Shown in pieces: positions 29,044 to 38,549 of a stretch of 64,000 bases of DNA. Made by a program: the position numbers and the translations under genes. Under the pieces are notes generated by a model, which was given only the letters and a program-made list of their open reading frames with translations, did no database searches and was not told the DNA's origin. The stretch covers positions 63,950 through 127,949 of the forward strand of contig NZ_DS999314.1 of assembly GCF_000156715.1 (NCBI RefSeq), read 5' to 3'. The first letter of the stretch is position 1. The number at the start of each line of letters is the position of its first letter. The DNA is from Francisella philomiragia subsp. philomiragia ATCC 25015. Its GTDB lineage: Bacteria; Pseudomonadota; Gammaproteobacteria; Francisellales; Francisellaceae.

Positions 29044-29979
29044 ATGCAATTAATTAAATATACCGTAGATAAAAAGCAAGACTGGGATCTATTTGTAACT
29101 AATGCAAAAAATAGCCATTTTATGTTTTACAGGGATTATATGGATTATCATTCTGATAGATTTAAAGATTTTTCTTTAATGTTTTATGATGAAAAAGGAA
29201 AAATATTAGGACTACTTCCAGCAAATATTGAGGGTGATGTTTTGTATTCTCATCAAGGCTTAACATTTGGAGGTTTTTTAATAGATACAAATATAAAAAC
29301 AAAAAGTATGTTAGAACTTTTTGATGTTTTAAAAGGATATCTTTTAAAACAAAACATTAAAAAAATTATATACAAATGTATTCCATATATATATAGCAGT
29401 TTGCCAGCGGAAGAAGATCGTTATGCTCTTTATGTTAATGAGGCTAGTCTTATTAGGAGAGATGTGACAACGACAATCTTATTGGATAATAAGATTAAGT
29501 ACCAAGAGCAAAGAAAGAGAGCTATAAAAAAAGCTTTTAAAAATGGACTTATCATTGAAGAATCATCTGACTATAATTCTTACTGGAGCATTCTTAGAGA
29601 TGCATTGAAACATCAGCATAATGCTACACCTGTGCATAATGAGGATGAGATTAAAAGATTAGCACAATTATTTCCAAATAATATAAAATTATTTGTAGTA
29701 AAAGATGATGAAAAGATTTTAGCGGGGACAGTTATATTTGAAAATTCAGATATAGTACATACTCAATATCTTGCTAGCTCTGAACAAGGTAGAAAAGTAG
29801 GTGCATTAGATTTTGTATTAGACTATCTTATTTCTAATAAATATCAAAATAAAAAATATTTTGATTTTGGAATTTCAAATGAAGATAATGGGAAATATTT
29901 AAATGAAGGGCTTATTGCTCAAAAAGAAGGTTTTGGTGCAAGAGCAGTTGTGCATGATTTTTATGAGATAAGGGTTTGA
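29044..29979 (+). CDS. FemAB/GNAT-fold acyltransferase-like protein
   Basis: A 311-aa protein with a C-terminal GNAT/FemAB-like region: LFVVKDDEKILAGTVIFE, AGTVIFENSDIVHTQYLASS and GALDFVLDYLISNKYQNKKY, then FDFGISNEDNG. The N-terminal half has the usual FemAB-like FMFYRDYMDYHSDRF and GLTFGGFLIDT. It starts directly after the propeller gene stop and precedes the DegT aminotransferase by three bases. Such proteins can transfer acyl or aminoacyl groups to an amine. Modification of the 3-amino sugar, by a group other than acetyl, is a plausible job but unproven. Confidence 0.7.
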   Translation: MQLIKYTVDKKQDWDLFVTNAKNSHFMFYRDYMDYHSDRFKDFSLMFYDEKGKILGLLPANIEGDVLYSHQGLTFGGFLIDTNIKTKSMLELFDVLKGYLLKQNIKKIIYKCIPYIYSSLPAEEDRYALYVNEASLIRRDVTTTILLDNKIKYQEQRKRAIKKAFKNGLIIEESSDYNSYWSILRDALKHQHNATPVHNEDEIKRLAQLFPNNIKLFVVKDDEKILAGTVIFENSDIVHTQYLASSEQGRKVGALDFVLDYLISNKYQNKKYFDFGISNEDNGKYLNEGLIAQKEGFGARAVVHDFYEIRV

Positions 29980-29982
29980 AAG

Positions 29983-31080
29983 ATGATCAAATTTCTTGAT
30001 TTACAAAAAATAAATAACCTATATCAGCAAGAATTAAAAGATGCTTGTGCTAGAGTTATTGATAGTGGTTGGTATATTCGTGGTAGTGAATGTGAAAAAT
30101 TTGAGCAAGAATTTGCTAAATATTGTGGTACTGAGTATGCTATAGGAGTTGCTAATGGTTTAGATGCCTTGATTCTTATTATCAGAGCGTATAAAGAACT
30201 AGGTGTCTTCAAGTCTGGTGATGAAATTATGGTACCAGCAAATACCTATATTGCGAGCATTTTGGCTATATCTGCTAATGATATGGTGCCTGTGTTAGTA
30301 GAGCCTAATTTAGATGATTATCTATTAGATACAGATAAAATTGAATCAGCTATCACAGCTAAGACAGTAGCTATAATGCCAGTACATCTATATGGTCAAA
30401 CTTGCCAGATGGACAAAATAAATGCTATAGCTAAGAAATATAATCTCAAAGTAATAGAAGACTCTGCTCAATCACATGGTGCATATTTTGCAGATAAGAA
30501 ATCAGGCAACCTAGGCGATGCTAGTGGCTTTAGCTTTTACCCTGGTAAAAACTTAGGGGCATTAGGCGATGCTGGTGCTATAACTACTAATGATAAGATT
30601 CTAGCAGATACTATATCTGCTTTGGCAAATTATGGAAGTCATGAGAAATATAAAAATCTTTATAAAGGTATTAATAGCCGTCTAGATGAAATACAAGCTG
30701 CTATGCTTAGTATTAAACTTAAATATTTAAATGAAGAAATAGATTGTCGTAGAGAAATTGCAGAATATTATCTCTCTAATATTAAAAATGAAAGTATTAT
30801 TCTACCAAAGCTTAGGAAATTAGATAATCATGTATGGCATGTATTTGTAGTTAGAACAGCGAATAGAAATAAATTACAAAAATATCTACTAGATAATAAT
30901 ATTCAAACAGTTATTCATTACCCTACAGCTCCACATCATCAAGAAGCTTATAAAGAATGGAGTAATGATAATTATCCAATATCAGAGCAGATTCATAGTC
31001 AAGTTTTGAGTCTACCTATAGGGCGCCATTTATCCAAAAAAAATATATTAACTGTAGTTGAAGTTCTAAATAGGTTTTAA
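29983..31080 (+). CDS. DegT/DnrJ/EryC1 PLP-dependent sugar aminotransferase (FdtB/QdtB type)
   Basis: A 365-aa aminotransferase. [20 protein letters not shown] (about 82) and [11 protein letters not shown] (about 162) precede the PLP-lysine motif [19 protein letters not shown] (Lys near 189), and [15 protein letters not shown] (about 229) follows. These match FdtB/QdtB-type enzymes acting on dTDP-3-keto-6-deoxyhexose. Together with the ketoisomerase and acyltransferase upstream it completes a route to dTDP-Fuc3NAcyl or dTDP-Qui3NAcyl. It is part of an unbroken gene string, three to four bases from its neighbours. Confidence 0.9.
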   Translation: MIKFLDLQKINNLYQQELKDACARVIDSGWYIRGSECEKFEQEFAKYCGTEYAIGVANGLDALILIIRAYKELGVFKSGDEIMVPANTYIASILAISANDMVPVLVEPNLDDYLLDTDKIESAITAKTVAIMPVHLYGQTCQMDKINAIAKKYNLKVIEDSAQSHGAYFADKKSGNLGDASGFSFYPGKNLGALGDAGAITTNDKILADTISALANYGSHEKYKNLYKGINSRLDEIQAAMLSIKLKYLNEEIDCRREIAEYYLSNIKNESIILPKLRKLDNHVWHVFVVRTANRNKLQKYLLDNNIQTVIHYPTAPHHQEAYKEWSNDNYPISEQIHSQVLSLPIGRHLSKKNILTVVEVLNRF

Positions 31081-31083
31081 TCT

Positions 31084-32613
31084 ATGAATGATATAGAACA
31101 AAAACTTATAGAATTGCTTGATAATATTAAACGACAAGTCACTATAGTAGATATAGAAGATCAAAGGTTATTTTTAGCCAGGATTTATGGAAATCTTTGC
31201 TGGATGAATAATATAAAACTTTTTGAGGATGATTATTGGGAAAAATTGTTTGTAAATGACTTATATGATAAATATTCAAAAATAATATCTATAGATAAAC
31301 AAGTCAAAGATGAATTACATATAATAACAGAATGTTATCCATATGGTGGACATACTAGACTTTTAGAGAATATACTTAGAATTAGATGTGTAGGTGATGT
31401 GCTTATATCTCGCACAGAGTTTTCTTATAAAGAAAAACTATCTGTCTGGGACTCTTGTAGTGTTTATAATTTTCCTTCAAAAGATGCAAATATCGAAGAT
31501 ATAATATTAATTGCACAGAGCTATAGAACTATATATTTACATATTCATCCTGATGATATAGTTTCAGCTGTTGCTGTTGATATCCTGAAGAAAAAACTTA
31601 GAAATAATATTAAAATAGTTTTTGTAAATCATGCAGATCACGTTTTTTCATTTGGTTTTGAGTCTGTTGATCTGATTGCAGAGATAAGTCTTTTTGGCTA
31701 TAAAATAAATAAAGAGTATAGATCAAATAAAGGAACGAAAAGCTTTTTTATGGGTATCCCTATCAAATTTGAAAATTTATTTATAGAAAATAAAAAAAAG
31801 GGAAAAAATCTATTATTTGTTAGTAGTGGAGCAGATTATAAGTATAAACCGTTTGCAGAATTTAATTTTCCTAAGTTTGTCGAAGAACTTCATAATACAA
31901 ATACCAAGTTTAGACTTAAGGTTGTTGGTGCTAAAAAAAGTCAAAAATACTGGCAGAATCTAAATAAGTATTCTAATATCGAACTTATAGAAACAGTACC
32001 TTACAATGAATATTTAAACATTGTTGAGAAAGCTGATCTATTCTTAACAAGTTGGCCTTTATCTGGAGGGACAGCTCCTCTTGATGCTTGGTTAAAAAAT
32101 AAAATTGTAAGTGGATTAAGTATTCCTATAAGAGGTTTTACACCTCTTGAAAAACTTTGGTTTGATAGTGATGATGAATTACTGAGAGAAATCCAAAGTT
32201 TTTATAAAGACTATAAACAAAGTAAAATATATAAATTAAATACATCTAATGAGTTAGAAGAAGAATTTATTAAAAATCATAGTTTTGAAAATGTAGGTAT
32301 TAGATTAGATAATGCACTAAAATCAGATAGTGTAATTTTTGAATATTTTACAAATTACGATTTAAATGATAATGATAGTTTGTTTTTTTATAAAATGTGG
32401 AAAGCTGAAAATAAAATCCACTTTGCGGAAAGTCATAAAAATTGGCTTGTTGATTATCTGTTTGATAAAAATAAAAACTTAATTATGTCTAATAAAAATT
32501 TAGAAAATGAATTGAATAGAACTTATCATTCATGGACTTGGAAAATTATGATGCCTGTTAGAGTCTTTCTAAATATTTATAAAAAAGTATTTAAAATCAA
32601 AAATAAGCAGTAA
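31084..32613 (+). CDS. Putative GT-B fold glycosyltransferase
   Basis: A 509-aa protein. The middle section has GT-B features: LHIITECYPYGGHTRLLENI, NLLFVSSGADYKYKPF, FRLKVVGAKK, IETVPYNEYLNIVEKADLFL, and SGGTAPLDAWLKNKIVSGLS, in which a short acidic motif takes the place of the usual E-x7-E. The C-terminal tail (about 470-509) is basic and contains YHSWTWKIMMPVRVF, a kind of tail seen on polysaccharide transferases and possibly membrane-associating. Donor and acceptor cannot be predicted. The first 90 residues show no recognisable domain. Confidence 0.7.
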   Translation: MNDIEQKLIELLDNIKRQVTIVDIEDQRLFLARIYGNLCWMNNIKLFEDDYWEKLFVNDLYDKYSKIISIDKQVKDELHIITECYPYGGHTRLLENILRIRCVGDVLISRTEFSYKEKLSVWDSCSVYNFPSKDANIEDIILIAQSYRTIYLHIHPDDIVSAVAVDILKKKLRNNIKIVFVNHADHVFSFGFESVDLIAEISLFGYKINKEYRSNKGTKSFFMGIPIKFENLFIENKKKGKNLLFVSSGADYKYKPFAEFNFPKFVEELHNTNTKFRLKVVGAKKSQKYWQNLNKYSNIELIETVPYNEYLNIVEKADLFLTSWPLSGGTAPLDAWLKNKIVSGLSIPIRGFTPLEKLWFDSDDELLREIQSFYKDYKQSKIYKLNTSNELEEEFIKNHSFENVGIRLDNALKSDSVIFEYFTNYDLNDNDSLFFYKMWKAENKIHFAESHKNWLVDYLFDKNKNLIMSNKNLENELNRTYHSWTWKIMMPVRVFLNIYKKVFKIKNKQ

Positions 32614-32617
32614 AAAG

Positions 32618-34915
32618 ATGAAAAAGATTAAAGTGATCCTGTCCGTGTTATTTCCAATAGGTAGTATGCGAAGAGAAATAATTAGTAAAGTCTATCGTAA
32701 GATAAAGCCTCGTAGTGAACAAGAAATTATTAAGAATAGTCTTTTCAAGGGAGGAAAGAGTTATATAGATAGTAGAGAAACTATAGTATTAGTATCTCAT
32801 CAGTCTTCTGCAACGGGAGCCCCATTACTTGGATTAAATATAGGTAAAAATCTAAGTGGTAAATATAATTTAATTAATTATGTGATGGAAAAAGCAACAA
32901 TTCATGATGCATTTTTAGATGATTGTTTTTTACTTGTTGATGCTACTAATACTAATACCGATTTGATAGTACCACGAATATTTGACTATTTGAATAATAA
33001 ATATCATTTAAAAGTAGTCATATGTAATTCTGTAGTTACTCACTCAGTTTTAAGTGTAGCAAGAGATTTACGAATTCCTACATTATCATTAATACATGAA
33101 TTCACTGGATATAGAGTTACATCTGGCATAATGCGCGATAATGTCATAGCGGCAGATAGCGTTATTTTACCAGCAAAAATTGTTCAAGATTCTCTAACAG
33201 ATTATTTGAAAGATGTCGAGATAATATCAAATATCCCTAAGAATATCTCGATTTATCCACAAGGTAAACTTCCATTTATACCAAAAACTTATGGAGATTC
33301 AGATAGTGTAAACCAAATTTTACAAAAGATAGGTATTCGTAATAAAGATGAATATAAAATCATTGTAGGGGCAGGATCTATAGATATTAGAAAAGGTATA
33401 GATTTATTTATCTCCATAGCTAGATATACTAAACAAAACTATAAGGGTAAGTGTAAATTTGTTTGGGTTGGTGATGGTCTAAGAGAATCTGATTATGCAT
33501 ATTCATATTGGTTGCAACGAGAAATAAAAATATTTGATTTAAGTAATGACTTTATTTTTCTTGAGCATCAACAAAGTCTAGATGCAATTTTTTCAATAGC
33601 AGATATATATTGTTTGACATCAAGAATGGATCCATTTCCAAATATTGCTATTGATGCATTAGAAGCTAATTTGCCAATCGCTTGTTTTAGGGATGCCTCA
33701 GGTACGGTTGAGTTTTTAGAGAAATATAATGCGGAGTCTATAATTGTAGATTATCTAGATACATACCAATTAGGTTACGAGATCGCAAATTATTTAACAA
33801 AAATTACAAATAAAACAAATATAAATGCTAAATTAGTTAAAGAGTATTTAGATTTTGATAAATATATTAATTTTTTATTAGAAAAAATAGATGAGTGTTG
33901 TGAATATAATACAGAGAATCTAAAAATATCAAATAAGTTAGAAGAGTCTGAATTTTTTGATAATAAATTTATAGGATTATCTGAGCTAAAATCTGCTTCA
34001 ACTTATTTTTATACATTAGCACATAGAAAAGGTTTACATAGACTGACATCTAATCCTTGTCCAGGCTTTTCAAACCTTAAGTGGATCATAGAAAATAGTG
34101 ATAGTGAAACTGGAGTTCCTTTGTATGATGCACTTAATAAAGGAATTTATACGACTCATGAATGTTATAGATTACCTATAAATAGTGAAAAAAATATATC
34201 TCATAAATTTGCAATACATCTCCATTTATTTTATATAGATCTTGCTGATGAATTTAATGAGTATTTTAAGTTGCTTCCAAAAGGATATGACTTATATATT
34301 ACTATTATAGACAGTAATAATTCAGAGTTTATTAAAGAGAAGTTTAGTAGTTCTGGAGCTGCTAATGTTGAGATTGTAGCAGTAGATAATATTGGTAGAG
34401 ATATTGCACCAATGATATTTGGTTTAAAAGATCAGTTACTTAATAGAGGATATGAAATTGTGGGTCATTTCCATAGTAAAAAAACAGTTAGTGCCCATGA
34501 TAATTTAGGAGATAAATGGAGAGCCTATCTGCTAAATAATTTAATAGGTGATAATGAACAAATATCTAATTCTATACTTAATTTATTTAATGATGAAAAA
34601 ATAGGCCTAGTTTTTCCTGAGGATAGAACTTATATAGATATTGGAGAAAACAAATTTTATGTTGATGAGTTGTGTACTGCTATTGGATTGGAAAAAATTT
34701 GTGAAACACCTTTATTTCCTTTAGGTAATATGTTTTGGGCAAGAGTAGATGCTATTAGAGATATTTTCTCTCTTAATGAGGATATGATTCTACAAGAGGA
34801 ACCTTTACCTCGTGATGGTAGTTATATGCATGCATTAGAGAGAATAATACCAAATATAGTCGAGAAAAATGGTTATAAATATGTGACTGTTTATAAGGAT
34901 AGTACATCGTGGTAG
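32618..34915 (+). CDS. Two-domain glycosyltransferase: GT4 domain fused to rhamnan-synthesis (RgpF) domain
   Basis: A 765-aa protein. VLVSHQSSATGAPLLGLNIG (about 58) opens a GT4-like domain, with KIIVGAGSIDIRKGIDLFI (about 247), KFVWVGDG (about 284) and RMDPFPNIAIDALEANLPIA (about 337). The C-terminal third (about 460-760) carries RgpF marks: HLHLFYIDLADEFNEYFKLL, NIGRDIAPMIFGLKDQLLNR, GHFHSKKT and FPLGNMFWARVDAI. RgpF-family domains act in rhamnan-type polysaccharide synthesis, which fits the rfbABCD genes in this locus. The two domains could add consecutive residues. It starts four bases after the preceding gene. Confidence 0.85.
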   Translation: MKKIKVILSVLFPIGSMRREIISKVYRKIKPRSEQEIIKNSLFKGGKSYIDSRETIVLVSHQSSATGAPLLGLNIGKNLSGKYNLINYVMEKATIHDAFLDDCFLLVDATNTNTDLIVPRIFDYLNNKYHLKVVICNSVVTHSVLSVARDLRIPTLSLIHEFTGYRVTSGIMRDNVIAADSVILPAKIVQDSLTDYLKDVEIISNIPKNISIYPQGKLPFIPKTYGDSDSVNQILQKIGIRNKDEYKIIVGAGSIDIRKGIDLFISIARYTKQNYKGKCKFVWVGDGLRESDYAYSYWLQREIKIFDLSNDFIFLEHQQSLDAIFSIADIYCLTSRMDPFPNIAIDALEANLPIACFRDASGTVEFLEKYNAESIIVDYLDTYQLGYEIANYLTKITNKTNINAKLVKEYLDFDKYINFLLEKIDECCEYNTENLKISNKLEESEFFDNKFIGLSELKSASTYFYTLAHRKGLHRLTSNPCPGFSNLKWIIENSDSETGVPLYDALNKGIYTTHECYRLPINSEKNISHKFAIHLHLFYIDLADEFNEYFKLLPKGYDLYITIIDSNNSEFIKEKFSSSGAANVEIVAVDNIGRDIAPMIFGLKDQLLNRGYEIVGHFHSKKTVSAHDNLGDKWRAYLLNNLIGDNEQISNSILNLFNDEKIGLVFPEDRTYIDIGENKFYVDELCTAIGLEKICETPLFPLGNMFWARVDAIRDIFSLNEDMILQEEPLPRDGSYMHALERIIPNIVEKNGYKYVTVYKDSTSW

Positions 34916-35601
34916 TTGGTGGTGGGCAATTGGCAAATGCTTTTCAAAGTTATCAATTTAATGATGATGTTGTTATTTTTGCTAGTGGAGTTTCGAACTC
35001 TAATTGTACAGACAAAAATGAATTTGACAGAGAAAGAAATCTTTTAGAAGAGGTCTTGAAAAATAATTCAAATAAGAAGATAGTTTATTTTAGTAGTTGT
35101 GCATTATCTGCTAATGACTATCCTAAAAGTGCATACTATGAACATAAGATACAGATGGAGTATCTTATAAAAAAGCTCTCAAATAAGTACTTTATCTTTA
35201 GACTTCCTCAACTTTTTGGTAGTTTAAAGTCGCATAATACTATAATAAACTATATCTATCATTCTATTAAAAATAACCAAGAATTTAATGTTTATTCAGA
35301 TGCATATAGATATGTTATTGAAGTTGATGATGTTAAGAAATTTGTAGATTCATATTTAATAAATGGTGAATTATGTTCTACTATTGATATTGCAAACCCA
35401 TATAGATATAAAGTTTTAGATATTGTAGAGATATTTGAAAGCCTTATGAATAAGAAGGCTAATATTACAATTGTGCAGAGACAAGATAAATATATTTTGG
35501 ATCTTGGAGAACTTTACAATTTTATTGAGAGAAATAATCTTAATATTGAGTTTGGTGAAAGTTATTTAAAAGATAAGCTCAGTAAAAAAATAATAGACTA
35601 A
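34909..35601 (+). CDS. SDR-family nucleotide-sugar reductase/epimerase
   Basis: A 230-aa protein starting at GTG 34909 and overlapping the preceding gene by seven bases; an in-frame stop at 34900 rules out any longer start. It begins almost at the glycine loop (VVGGGQLANAF), so the first strand is very short. YFSSCALSANDYPKSAYYEHK gives the catalytic Ser region and a YxxxK pair; FRLPQLFGS and IEVDDVKKFV follow. This is an extended SDR like those that finish nucleotide sugars. The substrate is unknown, and a second 4-keto reduction is one possibility. It is shorter than typical members (about 290-330 aa). Confidence 0.7.
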   Translation: MVVGGGQLANAFQSYQFNDDVVIFASGVSNSNCTDKNEFDRERNLLEEVLKNNSNKKIVYFSSCALSANDYPKSAYYEHKIQMEYLIKKLSNKYFIFRLPQLFGSLKSHNTIINYIYHSIKNNQEFNVYSDAYRYVIEVDDVKKFVDSYLINGELCSTIDIANPYRYKVLDIVEIFESLMNKKANITIVQRQDKYILDLGELYNFIERNNLNIEFGESYLKDKLSKKIID

Positions 35602-35677
35602 AATAAATTCATAGACTAATACATCAAAGAGTCATTTATTATGAATTTGTTTGTGACTATAATAATAGTTTATAGGG

Positions 35678-36799
35678 ATGTATGAGTCTGTTAAATTAGT
35701 AATGTCAAAAATAAAAAGTGAAAAACAAATAGTAGCACAATGGCAAAAAAATCAACCGATGGTAAGTATATGTTGTACAGCATATAATCAAGAAAAATAT
35801 ATTGAAGAAGCTTTAAAAAGTTTTTTATTGCAGGAAACTAGTTTTCCATTTGAGATAATAATAAGTGATGATTGTTCAACTGACAGAACTACAGAGATTT
35901 TAAGACGTTATGCTAAGCAATATCCAAATATTATCAGATTAATTTATCAAGAAAAAAACAAGTATTCAGAAGGTGCATTACCTATCAGAGATTTTATTTT
36001 GCCTGAAGTTAAAGGTAAATATATAGCTTTATGTGAAGGTGATGATTATTGGACAGACTCTACTAAATTACAACAACAAGTTGATTTTCTAGAGCAGAAC
36101 ATAGAATTTATGGGTTGTGGTCATAATACTAGATTTCTAATCAATGGAGAGTTAACAGATAGATTATTTGTAAACTCTAATAATAAAAAAGATAGTTATA
36201 TATTTGAAGATTTTATAGATTCTGCATATTTACATACTACATCTTTAGTCTTTAGGTATGATTCTAAACATAAAGATCAAATTGACGAGTATCTTGCTAA
36301 ATATTCATCTGTTAAACGTAATGATGTTTATATGTTGTTAGTGTTTTCAAAATTTGGGTCCATAAAATATATAGATAGAATTATGTCGGTTTATAGAATG
36401 AATGATGGCGGTATATGGAGTGGTGCAAATGAGCAAGCACAGCTTATTATGTTTCTACATGGATGTATTGATTTTAGTTATATTTTTGGTGATGAATATA
36501 AAGATAAGTTTCTTTATTCATTTGCAAATACTTTTAGTGAAAGCCTAGATACTTGTACATCTTGTTTTGTGTCAGAGGTTTTGAATGAATTCTCGGAAAA
36601 AGATTTAAGAGTTGTAGTAGAAAGCTTTGCAAAATTTAAAAAGCAAGACAATGAAACAATAAAAAATTGTAGTGAATATATAGATTTTTTAGAAGAACAA
36701 GTAAATGATAATAGTCTTAGATCTTTTATTGTAAAACTAATGAAAGTTGTTAAGATATATCCTGTAATTAAAAATATAAGAGCAAAAATTTTCAAATAA
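35678..36799 (+). CDS. Family 2 glycosyltransferase
   Basis: A 373-aa GT-A transferase. VSICCTAYNQEKYIEEALKS (about 28), EIIISDDCSTDRTTEIL (about 58) and ALCEGDDYWTDSTKLQQQVD (about 112; DD metal site) are standard GT2 blocks. The C-terminal 150 residues are helical without a recognised domain. The start is uncertain: ATG 35678 has GGGATG directly against it, and ATG 35702 would trim eight residues; neither has a well-spaced ribosome site. It follows a 76-bp gap, one of the few breaks in this gene string. Confidence 0.85.
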   Translation: MYESVKLVMSKIKSEKQIVAQWQKNQPMVSICCTAYNQEKYIEEALKSFLLQETSFPFEIIISDDCSTDRTTEILRRYAKQYPNIIRLIYQEKNKYSEGALPIRDFILPEVKGKYIALCEGDDYWTDSTKLQQQVDFLEQNIEFMGCGHNTRFLINGELTDRLFVNSNNKKDSYIFEDFIDSAYLHTTSLVFRYDSKHKDQIDEYLAKYSSVKRNDVYMLLVFSKFGSIKYIDRIMSVYRMNDGGIWSGANEQAQLIMFLHGCIDFSYIFGDEYKDKFLYSFANTFSESLDTCTSCFVSEVLNEFSEKDLRVVVESFAKFKKQDNETIKNCSEYIDFLEEQVNDNSLRSFIVKLMKVVKIYPVIKNIRAKIFK

Positions 36800-36835
36800 A
36801 AATAATTTAACTTTATTGGTTTTAGAAGGGAAAAA

Positions 36836-37720
36836 ATGAAATTTTCTATAGTAACAGTATCATATAATTCTGAGAAATATATTGAAGAAACTATCTTGAG
36901 TGTAATAAATCAAAGAGGTGATTTTGATATTGAATATATTCTTGTGGATGGTAAATCAAAAGATAGCACTTGTGATATTATTCAAAAGTATGTCGATAAA
37001 CATAACAAAGGCGAATTAGACATATTTTGTAATAGTCTGGATATCAAGTTCATATGTGAGAAAGATGATGGCATGTATGATGCTTTATCAAAGGGATTAT
37101 CGATAGTAACTGGTGATATAGTTGCTTATATAAATTCGGATGATTTTTATCTACCAAATGCCTTTAAAGCGATAGCTGCTGAGATGAAAAAACACGGCGA
37201 AAAAGCACAGTGGATAAATGCTAAAAATACTTGGTACAACAAGGATGGTATTATTGAAAACTCTATGCTGCCTCTAGTACCATCAAGAAAGAGAATAATA
37301 AAGGGTATCCATGGTACGAGTTTGCCATCGATACAACAAGAGTCAACTTTCTGGACAAAAGCATTACAAGATAAAATGGATATGAAAAAGTTTGCTGAGT
37401 ATAAACTAGCCGGTGACTTTTTTATGTGGCACGAGTTTGCAAAACATGCAAATTTACATATATGTAATAGTAATGTTTCGGGCTTTAGACATCATGAAAC
37501 TAACAAAAGCCATGATCTAAGCGGTTATATGAATGAGTTTTATGATATTGTTGGCGGCAAGCCAAGAAAGAATATTTTTGATCTGTGGCATATTTTTATA
37601 TATAAATTTTATGTCAAATATACTTCAGATAATATGATTAGAAGACATAATGAGTATGTTAGAATATTTAGACATATAGGGTACAAGCTTAGTGAAAAAC
37701 TAGGTAAGAAAAGTCACTAA
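36836..37720 (+). CDS. Family 2 glycosyltransferase (WcaA-like)
   Basis: A 294-aa GT2 enzyme. FSIVTVSYNSEKYIEETILS is at the N-terminus, YILVDGKSKDSTCDII near 37, and DIVAYINSDDFYLPNAFKAI near 97 has the DD metal motif. QQESTFWTKAL near 174 and LAGDFFMWHEFAKHANL near 190 are typical acceptor-side blocks. ATG 36836 has AGAAGGG six bases upstream. The carboxyl end is basic (KLSEKLGKKSH), consistent with loose membrane contact. Linkage specificity is not predictable. Confidence 0.88.
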   Translation: MKFSIVTVSYNSEKYIEETILSVINQRGDFDIEYILVDGKSKDSTCDIIQKYVDKHNKGELDIFCNSLDIKFICEKDDGMYDALSKGLSIVTGDIVAYINSDDFYLPNAFKAIAAEMKKHGEKAQWINAKNTWYNKDGIIENSMLPLVPSRKRIIKGIHGTSLPSIQQESTFWTKALQDKMDMKKFAEYKLAGDFFMWHEFAKHANLHICNSNVSGFRHHETNKSHDLSGYMNEFYDIVGGKPRKNIFDLWHIFIYKFYVKYTSDNMIRRHNEYVRIFRHIGYKLSEKLGKKSH

Positions 37721-37739
37721 TATATCTTAGGAGCTATCC

Positions 37740-38489
37740 TTGTCAAACTCCCAAATTCAAAAAGCAAGTTATTCTTTAGTTACAGTTATAACAGTTGTAT
37801 ATAATGCCAAAGAGCTTATAGAAGAGACTATTTTAAGTGTATTAAATCAGGCATATTCAAATATTGAGTACATTATAGTTGATGGTGGCTCTACTGATGG
37901 TACGCTTGATATTATTAAAAAATATCAAGATAAAATTACTAAGTATATCAGTGAGCCAGATCAAGGTATTTACGATGCTATGAACAAAGGTATTGCACTA
38001 GCTAAAGGGCAATGGTTAAACTTTATGAATGCAGGAGATAGCTTTTATTCTAATGATGTTTTACAGAAGGTATTTGAGAACAAATTTTCTCAAGATACTG
38101 CTGTCATTTATGGAAATACTGATATTGGTCATAAAATTCTAAAATACAAATCTCAACTAAATTTGAGAGATATGGCGCTAGGAATGATGTTGTGCCATCA
38201 ATCTACTTTTTATAGGTTAGATAAAGCAATAAAATACAATCTTAAATACAAGATATGTGCAGATCAAGATTTTACAATGCAGTACTTTAAGCTTGGTAAA
38301 AAATCTAAATATCTAGATATGACTGTTTCTAAGTATGATCTTGATGGTATATCATCACAAAACTTGAATAAGATTCTCAAAGAAAAATTTCAAATAAATA
38401 AATCTTACAATCTTTCGTATCTGCCTGTAATCAAGAGTTACATTATTTCTTTGTTAGTTAAGCTACGAAGCTACTTTAGGGGTTACTAA
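37740..38489 (+). CDS. Family 2 glycosyltransferase with TTG start
   Basis: A 249-aa GT2 enzyme: VTVITVVYNAKELIEETILS (about 14), YIIVDGGSTDGTLDIIKKYQ (about 42), EPDQGIYDAMNKGIALAKGQ (about 70) and WLNFMNAGDSF (about 91). The start is TTG 37740 with AGGAG six bases upstream; there is no ATG between the previous stop and the conserved domain. It resembles the gene at 40728, which also uses TTG (shared GIYDAMNKGIALA), so the two may be old duplicates. Confidence 0.87.
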   Translation: MSNSQIQKASYSLVTVITVVYNAKELIEETILSVLNQAYSNIEYIIVDGGSTDGTLDIIKKYQDKITKYISEPDQGIYDAMNKGIALAKGQWLNFMNAGDSFYSNDVLQKVFENKFSQDTAVIYGNTDIGHKILKYKSQLNLRDMALGMMLCHQSTFYRLDKAIKYNLKYKICADQDFTMQYFKLGKKSKYLDMTVSKYDLDGISSQNLNKILKEKFQINKSYNLSYLPVIKSYIISLLVKLRSYFRGY

Positions 38490-38549
38490 AAGCTAGTATT
38501 GTTATATCATATAGTTAGATATAGATTTAATTAGAGGCAAGAAGATATC

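Noticed and set aside
34900-34915. Frameshift joining the 765-aa transferase to the following SDR
   Set aside because: Both proteins have coherent domain ends and starts; the 7-bp overlap is an ordinary coupled junction, and an in-frame stop at 34900 closes the SDR frame upstream.
36514-36795. 93-codon minus-strand ORF inside a GT2 gene
   Set aside because: Shadow of the sense gene; Ser/Phe-rich and without a ribosome site.
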